DNA of 25,105 nt. Origin: Thermomicrobiales bacterium. Lineage in GTDB: Bacteria > Chloroflexota > Chloroflexia > Thermomicrobiales > UBA6265. The stretch lies in the NCBI GenBank assembly GCA_020847015.1, contig JADLCW010000241.1, positions 1-25,105 of the forward strand. Reading direction: 5' to 3'. A program made the position numbers and the translations under genes. This document shows, one piece after another, positions 7,038 to 12,974 of the stretch. The stretch's first letter is position 1, and every line of letters starts with the position of its first letter. A model generated the notes under the pieces. It saw only the letters and a list, made by a program, of their open reading frames with translations, made no database searches and had not been told where the DNA came from.

Positions 7038-8102
7038 GTGGTTTATCGCGTTGGCATCAATGGATTCGGCCGCATCGGCCGGCAGGTGTACAAGGCTATT
7101 GTCGAGGGCGGGTTCGACGATCTGTACGAGGTTGTCGCCGTCAACGACACGATGGACGCCAAATCGCTTGCCCACCTGCTCAAGTACGACTCCACCTACG
7201 GCCCCTTCGACGCCGAGATAACGGTGACCGGAAGAACGCTCAAGGTCAACGGGCGCGAGATCAAAGTCCTCTCCGAGCGCAAGCCCGGCGAATTGCCCTG
7301 GGATGATCTCGATGTCGATCTCGTCATCGAATCAACCGGTCGGTTCACTAACGCAGGCGATGCCGAAGACCACATCGATGCCGGAGCCTCAAAGGTGATC
7401 ATTACCGCCCCGGCCAAAGATGAGGACATCACCATCGTGCTCGGAGTCAACGAGCGCGCGTACGACCCCGAAGAGCACGACATCATCTCCAATGCCTCGT
7501 GCACCACCAACTGTCTGGCTCCAGTGGCCAAGGTGATGATGGAGTCGTTCGGCGTCAAGCATGGTCTGATGACGACCGTGCATTCCTATACCAACGATCA
7601 GGTCGTGCTGGACGGGGCGCACAAGGATCTGCGTCGCGCCCGCGCCGCCGGGCAAAACATCATCCCGACCACCACCGGCGCCGCCAAGGCGCTCGCGTCG
7701 GTGATTCCCGAATTGAAGGGCAAATTCGACGGCTTCTCGCTGCGGGTGCCGACCGCGACGGTTTCGCTGATCGACTTCGTGGTCGAAACAGAGGCGCCGG
7801 TGACGGTTCGCAAGGTCAACGATGCGTTCAAGAAGGCTGCTGAGAGCGAGGAGATGGCCGGGATTCTCGGCTTCACCAACGAGCCGCTGGTATCCAGCGA
7901 TTTTCGGCACGATCCGCGCTCGGCCATTGTCGACGGGCTGTCGACCATGGTGATCGGCGACACAATGGTGAAGGTGGTCGCCTGGTATGACAACGAGTGG
8001 GGCTATTCCTGCCGCGTGGCCGAACTGGCCGCACTGGTTTGCGAGCATGGGTTCCCTGAAGTCAGCACGGACGATGAGGACGACGACGACGAAGACGAGT
8101 AG
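7038..8102 (+). CDS. gap: Glyceraldehyde-3-phosphate dehydrogenase, type I
   Basis: This enzyme oxidises glyceraldehyde 3-phosphate to 1,3-bisphosphoglycerate with NAD(P) in glycolysis, and runs in reverse in gluconeogenesis. The 354-aa product begins VYRVGINGFGRIGR (Rossmann fold) and has the catalytic SNASCTTNCLAP with Cys155, the active-site His in VHSYTNDQ, and the C-terminal motif WYDNEWGYSCR. The start is GTG 7038 after GGGAGG at 7027-7032. The last 14 residues are almost entirely Asp and Glu, an acidic tail beyond the usual end of the fold. It sits between yvcK and pgk, probably in one operon. Cofactor preference is not decided from the sequence. Confidence 0.97.
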   Translation: MVYRVGINGFGRIGRQVYKAIVEGGFDDLYEVVAVNDTMDAKSLAHLLKYDSTYGPFDAEITVTGRTLKVNGREIKVLSERKPGELPWDDLDVDLVIESTGRFTNAGDAEDHIDAGASKVIITAPAKDEDITIVLGVNERAYDPEEHDIISNASCTTNCLAPVAKVMMESFGVKHGLMTTVHSYTNDQVVLDGAHKDLRRARAAGQNIIPTTTGAAKALASVIPELKGKFDGFSLRVPTATVSLIDFVVETEAPVTVRKVNDAFKKAAESEEMAGILGFTNEPLVSSDFRHDPRSAIVDGLSTMVIGDTMVKVVAWYDNEWGYSCRVAELAALVCEHGFPEVSTDDEDDDDEDE

Positions 8103-8135
8103 CCCGTCGATCCGGGGGTAAGAAGGGACTCAACG

Positions 8136-9314
8136 ATGCACAAACGCTCCGTGCGCGCCGCCGATGTCGACGGCCGGCGGGCGCTTGTCCGGGTGGATTT
8201 CAACGTGCCCATCGTCGGCGGCGCGGTCGCTGATGATACGCGCATCCGGGCGGCGTTGCCGACCATCCAATTATTGCGCCGGCGCGGCGCCCGCGTAATT
8301 CTGATGAGCCATCTCGGGCGTCCCAAGAGCGGCCCCGATCCGCGGCTATCGCTGGCGCCGGTGGCGCGCCGCCTCTCAGAGTTGCTCGGCGAGCCGGTGA
8401 CGCTGGCGCCGGGTGTCGTTGGGCCTGAGGTGGAAGTCGCGGCGGCGGCGCTGCCTCCCCGAGGCGTGCTGCTGCTGGAGAATGTGCGCTTCGAGGCGGG
8501 GGAGGAGCGCGACGACCCGGCATTCGCCGACCATCTGGCCCGCTTCGGAGATCTGTACGTGGATGATGCGTTTGGCTCGGCTCACCGCGCCCACGCGTCC
8601 ACGCACGCCGTCGCCCGGCGCCTGCCTGCCTACGCTGGGTTGCTGCTGGAGCGCGAGATGAGCGCGCTGGATCGTTTGCAACAAGATCCGACGCGGCCAT
8701 TCGCGGCGATTCTGGGAGGAGCCAAAGTCTCGGATAAATTGCCAATCCTGGAGCGGCTGGTCGACCGGGTTGATGTCTTGCTGCTGGGCGGCGGCATGGC
8801 CAATACCTTCCTGCTCGCCGAGGGGTGCGAGATTGGCCGTTCGCTGGCGGAGCGCGATCTCGCAGATGCGGCGCGCGCCGTTCTGACCCGCGCGTACGCC
8901 CGCGGCATCCAGGTGCTGCTCCCGACCGATGTGGTGGTCGCTGAGACGATCGAGGCGCCGCATGGGCGCGTCGTCCACGCTACCGAGATCCCGGAGAATA
9001 TGGCCGTCTTCGATATCGGTCCGGCGACTATCGGCCGATTCGCGGAAGCGATCCGGGACGCGCGCACGATTTTCTGGAATGGACCGATGGGTGTATTCGA
9101 GCGACCGCCATTTGCGGCCGGGACGCTTGGCGTAGCCGTCGCCGTCGCGGAATCAGCCGCGTTTTCGCTGATCGGCGGCGGCGATTCGATAGCTGCCGTA
9201 GCGGCGGCTGGCGTGACCGATTGCATCGACCATATCTCCACCGGCGGCGGAGCCGCGCTGGAATATCTGGAGGGACGTGAACTGCCGGGCGTGGCGGTAT
9301 TGCCGGACGCTTGA
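8136..9314 (+). CDS. pgk: Phosphoglycerate kinase
   Basis: Phosphoglycerate kinase transfers the acyl phosphate of 1,3-bisphosphoglycerate to ADP, the next step after Gap. The 392-aa length is standard. Visible motifs in order are VRVDFNVPI, MSHLGRPK, LLLENVRF, GGAKVSDKL, LLLGGGMANTFL, FWNGPMGVFE and the nucleotide-binding GGGDSIAAV followed by STGGGAALEYLEG. ATG 8136 has AAGAAGGGA upstream. The gene starts 33 bases after gap, so the two are almost certainly co-transcribed. No tpiA or gpm gene follows; the next gene is secG with its own promoter. Confidence 0.97.
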   Translation: MHKRSVRAADVDGRRALVRVDFNVPIVGGAVADDTRIRAALPTIQLLRRRGARVILMSHLGRPKSGPDPRLSLAPVARRLSELLGEPVTLAPGVVGPEVEVAAAALPPRGVLLLENVRFEAGEERDDPAFADHLARFGDLYVDDAFGSAHRAHASTHAVARRLPAYAGLLLEREMSALDRLQQDPTRPFAAILGGAKVSDKLPILERLVDRVDVLLLGGGMANTFLLAEGCEIGRSLAERDLADAARAVLTRAYARGIQVLLPTDVVVAETIEAPHGRVVHATEIPENMAVFDIGPATIGRFAEAIRDARTIFWNGPMGVFERPPFAAGTLGVAVAVAESAAFSLIGGGDSIAAVAAAGVTDCIDHISTGGGAALEYLEGRELPGVAVLPDA

Positions 9315-9332
9315 GATTGCCTGTCCAGTTGG

Positions 9333-9361
9333 TTGTTGGCCGTTTGATGCGGTGCTAGCAT
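9333..9361 (+). promoter_or_regulatory. Sigma-70-type promoter for secG
   Basis: TTGTTG (9333-9338) and TAGCAT (9356-9361) are separated by 17 bases, with TGC just before the -10 giving an extended -10. It begins 18 bases after the pgk stop and lies about 54 bases upstream of the secG start, so secG need not depend on the gap-pgk transcript. Confidence 0.6.
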
Positions 9362-9414
9362 TCGGCATTGGCCGCGACGGGCGGCGACGACGAACACCGG
9401 GAGGATCCGGCCGC

Positions 9415-9636
9415 GTGCAGCTAGCGCTCAATATCGCAATGATCATAGTTTCGGTCGTGCTGATCCTGGTGATCCTGCTGCAAACGAAGGGGTCCGCATT
9501 CAGCGGCGCCTTCGGCGGCGACACTGGGTCGATCAACCGAACGCGGCGGGGCGTGGAGAAGACGTTGTTCCAGTTCACGATCGGGGCATCTGTCGTGTTC
9601 GTCGTCTTGTCGATCGTCAGTGGGCTCGTCGCTTAG
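9415..9636 (+). CDS. secG: Preprotein translocase subunit SecG
   Basis: SecG is the small accessory subunit of the SecYEG channel. The 73-aa product has the expected two helices (about residues 4-22 and 52-72). Between them are LLQTKGSAFSGAFGG and TRRGVEKTLF, both characteristic of SecG. The start is GTG 9415, nine bases after a GGGAGGA site (9399-9405); upstream in-frame sequence is Arg/Cys-rich and not SecG-like. Many bacteria carry secG near gap/pgk/tpi, as here, but tpiA is absent from this copy of the neighbourhood. tatA and lepB follow. Confidence 0.9.
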   Translation: MQLALNIAMIIVSVVLILVILLQTKGSAFSGAFGGDTGSINRTRRGVEKTLFQFTIGASVVFVVLSIVSGLVA

Positions 9637-9659
9637 GACGTTCGGCCCCGTGCGTCGTG

Positions 9660-9689
9660 TTGCGGCCCGGCCGGTGCGCTGACTATACT
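9660..9689 (+). promoter_or_regulatory. Sigma-70-type promoter for tatA
   Basis: TTGCGG (9660-9665), an 18-base spacer and TATACT (9684-9689) lie 71 bases before the tatA start. The -10 matches consensus in five of six positions; the -35 keeps the TTG. Confidence 0.5.
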
Positions 9690-9759
9690 CGGCACCATTC
9701 CACGGGCCGACACCAAGTCGCACATCGCTCCGGGATCGAACGTCGAGAGGAGATCATTC

Positions 9760-10020
9760 ATGGCCGGATTGGGTTGGCAAGAATTGGTCATCGTCCTGGT
9801 GATCGTGATGATCATCTTCGGGGCGGGCAAGCTGCCGGAAGTGGCGCGGTCGCTGGGACAGGGCGTCAAGGAATTCAAGAACGAAGCGAACCAGCCGCTT
9901 GAGGATGGTGCGACGGCCACGACCGCCTCCGCCACGGCCAGCGCCAACGGCAAAGAGGAGACGGTCGCTGCCGCGAGCGGCCCTGCCGAGGCGCGCCAGA
10001 TGCACGCCGACGAGGTCTAG
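9760..10020 (+). CDS. tatA: Sec-independent protein translocase subunit TatA
   Basis: TatA oligomers form the translocation element of the twin-arginine pathway, which exports folded proteins. The 86-aa product has one N-terminal helix (about residues 8-21, LVIVLVIVMIIFGAGKLPE), the conserved FG hinge and an amphipathic helix VARSLGQGVKEFKNE. A low-complexity Ala/Thr tail follows. The ribosome site GAGAGGAG lies just before ATG 9760. No tatC or tatB is in this window. A Tat substrate, the cysteine-repeat protein, is encoded about 4.5 kb away. TatA versus TatE/B cannot be separated strictly, but the Gly-Lys-Leu-Pro-Glu region fits TatA. Confidence 0.93.
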   Translation: MAGLGWQELVIVLVIVMIIFGAGKLPEVARSLGQGVKEFKNEANQPLEDGATATTASATASANGKEETVAAASGPAEARQMHADEV

Positions 10021-10054
10021 CGTCTCATCACCGGCGTCCGACACCACAGGGGAT

Positions 10055-10102
10055 GAGTGCGACCGAGCGGGGCGAATCGGCCTCGCTCGTGTCGTGTGAC
10101 TC
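10055..10102. terminator. Stem-loop between tatA and lepB
   Basis: A 10-bp stem (10064-10073 with 10080-10089; CGAGCGGGGC pairs with GCCTCGCTCG, one G.T) closes on a 6-base loop GAATCG. Flanking bases extend it imperfectly to 10055-10102 (GAGT with ACTC). There is no T tract. It could end or attenuate the tatA transcript, or form part of the lepB leader. Confidence 0.45.
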
Positions 10103-10156
10103 AAGTTCTTCCGTGGCGTCCCCGCCGCTTTCTCCGCTCACGAAATCGAGGTTTTC

Positions 10157-11140
10157 ATGGCGCAGCACGACGGGACGGCCGCCTCCGGCGACCCGCAGGG
10201 CAACGATGCGTTCGACACGCGGCCCATCGCCCACTCGGAGCCGGATTCTTCAATAGAACCGGGTGCCCGCCCGGAAACTGGCCCAGCGGTGGGGCGTGCA
10301 GTGCGGGAGATCGTCGAGACCCTGCTGCTCGCCGCGCTCATTTTCTTTGCCGTGCGCCTGGTGGTGCTCAACTTCCGGGTCGATGGCGAGAGCATGATCC
10401 CCAACCTGCACAACGAGGAGATGCTGCTGGTCAACCGCAACGCCTACCGTAGTTTCGACCTCGGTCCGCTGAATGGGCTGATTCCTGGCGCCTCGGCCGC
10501 AACCAGCCAGCGCTTTTATCCGTTCGATCCACCCGAGCGCGGCGACATCGTCGTGTTCGACCCGCCGACCAACTCCAACAAGCCGTACATCAAGCGTGTC
10601 ATCGGGCTGCCGGGCGAGCAGATCACATTCCAGGGCGGGTCGGTGTACGTCAACGGCGAGCGGCTGGACGAACCGTACATTGATGAGGAAACTACCTGTG
10701 ACCGGCGCGAGCAGTGTGATGTGACCGTACCGGCGGGCGACATCTTCGTGCTCGGCGACAACCGCGGCAACTCCTCTGATTCGCGGGTGTTTGGTTCGGT
10801 GCCGGTCGAGCGGGTGATTGGCAAGGCATGGGTCACCTACTGGCCGCCCTCCGATGCCGGATTCGTGCCCCATTACACCTATCCGGATATTCCGAAGAAC
10901 GCGAATCCGCCCCAGCCGGCGCCAGCTGATGCGGCTGCCCCAGCCAATGCGGCGGCGCCGATCTCCCAGCCGGCGCCGTTCGGGCTGGCCGGAACCAGCA
11001 CCGACAATCCGAATGATGCTGGCACGGCGCCGACGACCAAGGCGAAGAAGCATCCGCACCACTTGAACGGATCCCGGAAGACCAAGAAAAACGCCGAAGC
11101 ACAACCCGCGTCGGGGGTCATCGCTACCCCCGGCAGCTAA
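10157..11140 (+). CDS. lepB: Signal peptidase I with extended C-terminal tail
   Basis: Signal peptidase I cleaves signal peptides of exported proteins at the outer face of the membrane. The 327-aa protein has a 45-residue hydrophilic N-terminus, one membrane helix (about 52-71) and the catalytic region GESMIPNL with Ser79. The general base is Lys146 in PYIKRVIGLPGE. The conserved GDNRGNSSDSR box follows. An insert rich in Gly/Ala/Ser lies between the two catalytic motifs. After the catalytic domain, about residues 250-327 form a Pro/Ala-rich and then Lys/His-rich low-complexity tail, unusual for the family. Start ATG 10157 follows a modest GAGG. It is the third export gene in a row after secG and tatA. 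Confidence 0.93.
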   Translation: MAQHDGTAASGDPQGNDAFDTRPIAHSEPDSSIEPGARPETGPAVGRAVREIVETLLLAALIFFAVRLVVLNFRVDGESMIPNLHNEEMLLVNRNAYRSFDLGPLNGLIPGASAATSQRFYPFDPPERGDIVVFDPPTNSNKPYIKRVIGLPGEQITFQGGSVYVNGERLDEPYIDEETTCDRREQCDVTVPAGDIFVLGDNRGNSSDSRVFGSVPVERVIGKAWVTYWPPSDAGFVPHYTYPDIPKNANPPQPAPADAAAPANAAAPISQPAPFGLAGTSTDNPNDAGTAPTTKAKKHPHHLNGSRKTKKNAEAQPASGVIATPGS

Positions 11141-11294
11141 CCGGTCGCCACGCAGTGGTTCCCCTTCCGGGTCCGGTGTAAACTTAGGCCGTGGCGGCAA
11201 TGCCGTCCCAGCCGGCGCACTGCCCTAGCCGATCAGCCTTCCCGCACCTCCCGGCCTCCGGCTGACCGCGTCCCAGCCGCAAGGGGTCTTGCTC

Positions 11295-11837
11295 ATGATC
11301 GAGACCGTCGTCGAAAGCATTCGTGTCAGCCTCGTCACCCAGCACCGGGTGGTGATTCTCAAAGAGGTCGAGGGCGAGCGCCACCTCCCAATCTGGATTG
11401 GGGCCTACGAAGCCGAAGCCATCGCCATGGAATTGCAGGGGGTCACCGCGGCCCGCCCGCTTCCCTACGATCTGATGCGCGCGATCGTGGTCGATATGGG
11501 CGGTACGGTCGATCGCATCGTCGTGACGGACCTCTCCCAAGATGTCTTCTACGCGCGCATCATTATCCAGATTGGCGAGCGTACCGTGGAAATCGACTCG
11601 CGACCCAGTGACGCCATCGCATTGGCGGTGCGGTCGCGCGTGCCAATCCTCGTGGACGAGGCGGTGATGGAGCGCGCCGGTGTCACGCTGGGCGTCGACG
11701 ACGATCAGGACGAAGAGCCGGGCGAGGGGACCGAAGCCACGGAGGCCGAGAAGGCCGAGGACGAGCGCCTGTCGGTCTTTCGTGAATTCATCAACACGCT
11801 CGATCTCGATGATTTCGACCGCAAGAAAGGAAACTGA
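11295..11837 (+). CDS. Bifunctional nuclease family protein (BFN, DUF151)
   Basis: This family is named for a plant protein with DNase and RNase activity; bacterial members are widespread and their role is not settled. The 180-aa product matches throughout its first 135 residues: VESIRVSLVTQHRVVILKEVEGERHLPIWIG, EAEAIAMELQG, RPLPYDLM and DSRPSDAIALAVRSRVPILVDE. The last third is strongly acidic. ATG 11295 is preferred over TTG 11289 because AAGGGG (11281-11286) is eight bases upstream. The 154-base gap after lepB includes a TAAACT -10-like hexamer (11179-11184) without a clear -35. A small CxxC protein gene follows 20 bases later, probably in the same transcript. Confidence 0.88.
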   Translation: MIETVVESIRVSLVTQHRVVILKEVEGERHLPIWIGAYEAEAIAMELQGVTAARPLPYDLMRAIVVDMGGTVDRIVVTDLSQDVFYARIIIQIGERTVEIDSRPSDAIALAVRSRVPILVDEAVMERAGVTLGVDDDQDEEPGEGTEATEAEKAEDERLSVFREFINTLDLDDFDRKKGN

Positions 11838-11857
11838 AGCCCGACCGCGGGTCAGCC

Positions 11858-12232
11858 ATGGACACGGAGAAGCAAATTAAACGGATCGTTCTCGACCGCA
11901 TGGAGCGCTGCTCCGTGTGCCACAATGACTTTGGCGACGATGACATCCAGGTAGTTTCCCGACGCGATGACATGTGGATGATGGTGGTCACCTGCGCCGA
12001 GTGCCACGGGCGCAATTTCGTGGCGGCCGTGCTCGGCGACGGCGATCCCAACCAGGCTCAGCTCGCGCTGCGCCGCCTGTCCGAAGACACGCGAGAGGAA
12101 CCCGCCAAGGCTGATTGGGAAGAGGAAATCCCGGAGCCGGGGCCACCTGTGACGCTCGACGACGTCATCGAGATGCACGAATTGCTCAAAGAGTTCGACG
12201 GTGATTTCCAGCGGCGCTTTCGGCGGGACTGA
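11858..12232 (+). CDS. Small cytoplasmic double-CxxC protein, probable zinc ribbon, function unknown
   Basis: The product is 124 aa with no signal peptide or membrane helix. Two cysteine pairs, CSVCH at 18-22 and CAECH at 46-50, are separated by 24 residues containing a beta-like stretch (DIQVVSRRDDMWMMVVT). This is the layout of a zinc ribbon. The second half is acidic and ends in a predicted helix (DDVIEMHELLKEF). I do not recognise a named family. It follows the bifunctional nuclease gene by 20 bases and precedes a hairpin and the nuoE promoter, so it is likely the last gene of that transcript. The ribosome site is weak, which fits reinitiation after the upstream gene. Confidence 0.75.
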   Translation: MDTEKQIKRIVLDRMERCSVCHNDFGDDDIQVVSRRDDMWMMVVTCAECHGRNFVAAVLGDGDPNQAQLALRRLSEDTREEPAKADWEEEIPEPGPPVTLDDVIEMHELLKEFDGDFQRRFRRD

Positions 12233-12267
12233 CGCCCCCGGGGAGCCAGGATTTTGCTCGTAGCGAT

Positions 12268-12290
12268 GGCGCCGACGCCGGCTCGGCGCC
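12268..12290. terminator. GC-rich hairpin, candidate terminator
   Basis: GGCGCCGA (12268-12275) and TCGGCGCC (12283-12290) form a perfect 8-bp stem with a 7-base loop. It lies after the double-CxxC gene and just upstream of the nuoE promoter. No T tract follows, so its role as terminator is inferred from position. Confidence 0.45.
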
Positions 12291-12305
12291 CATGACCGAG
12301 TCGCG

Positions 12306-12334
12306 TTGACGCCCATTTCGGCCAAATCTATACT
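12306..12334 (+). promoter_or_regulatory. Strong sigma-70-type promoter for nuoEF
   Basis: TTGACG (12306-12311), exactly 17 bases, and TATACT (12329-12334) match the housekeeping consensus in five of six positions at each hexamer. Transcription would start near 12341, about 60 bases before the nuoE GTG. This is one of the two best promoters in the window. Confidence 0.75.
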
Positions 12335-12400
12335 CGCCGGCGGGAATCGGCCGGTTCCGGCGCATGCGTTGCGCTCGGGCAGGCGCCAGAGAGGATCGTC

Positions 12401-12958
12401 GTGGGGGAAGCGGCTCCGCCGGCGGGGATGACCGGCATAGTCCAAAGCGACATCGACCTCGACGTCGTACGTTCGATACTCCAGCGGTTCCAACCGCGGG
12501 ATCACCAGGAAGCGCAAGAGCTGATTCTCGGCGCTCTGCAAGAAGTCAACGAGCATTTCGGCTATGTGTCGCTGGAAGCGGCCGAGGTGGTGGCCGAGCA
12601 TCTCGGCACCACGGCCACGCGCGTCTACGCGCTGCTCACCTTCTACGCCGACTTTCGCACCGAGCCGCGCGGCAAGCACTTCATGCTGCTCTGCCACGGC
12701 ATGTCCTGCTTCGTCGGTGGTTCGCAGCGCCTGGTGCAAGAACTAAAGGACCGTTGGGGCATCGAGGATGGTGAAACGACGGCCGACGGCGAACTCACCG
12801 TTCAGGTCGTCAATGGTTGTCTTGGCGTGTGCGATCGTGCCCCCTATTGCGTGCTCGACGGCCACAGCGTCGGCGAATTGACCGTTGAATCGCTCAACGA
12901 GACGCTGCAGCGTGTCATCGCCGCCGGCGGCAGTTGGAAGGACGGCCACCACGGCTAG
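12401..12958 (+). CDS. nuoE: NADH-quinone oxidoreductase subunit E (NuoE-like, 2Fe-2S)
   Basis: NuoE is the 24-kDa thioredoxin-like [2Fe-2S] subunit that works with NuoF in the NADH-oxidising module of complex I or of soluble NAD-linked dehydrogenases. The 185-aa product has the four cluster ligands Cys98, Cys103 (CHGMSC), Cys140 and Cys144 (GCLGVC). The N-terminal helical domain with HFGYVSLEAAEVVAEHL is also typical. The GTG 12401 start has AGAGAGGA five bases upstream; an in-frame ATG at 12428 lacks a spaced site. Sixteen bases separate it from nuoF. No other nuo genes flank the pair. Confidence 0.9.
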   Translation: MGEAAPPAGMTGIVQSDIDLDVVRSILQRFQPRDHQEAQELILGALQEVNEHFGYVSLEAAEVVAEHLGTTATRVYALLTFYADFRTEPRGKHFMLLCHGMSCFVGGSQRLVQELKDRWGIEDGETTADGELTVQVVNGCLGVCDRAPYCVLDGHSVGELTVESLNETLQRVIAAGGSWKDGHHG

Positions 12959-12974
12959 CAACCCGGGAGTCCCG

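Noticed and set aside
11909..12007. Two CxxCH motifs as heme c attachment sites
   Set aside because: The protein has no signal peptide or membrane segment, so it stays in the cytoplasm where System II does not act; spacing fits a zinc ribbon.
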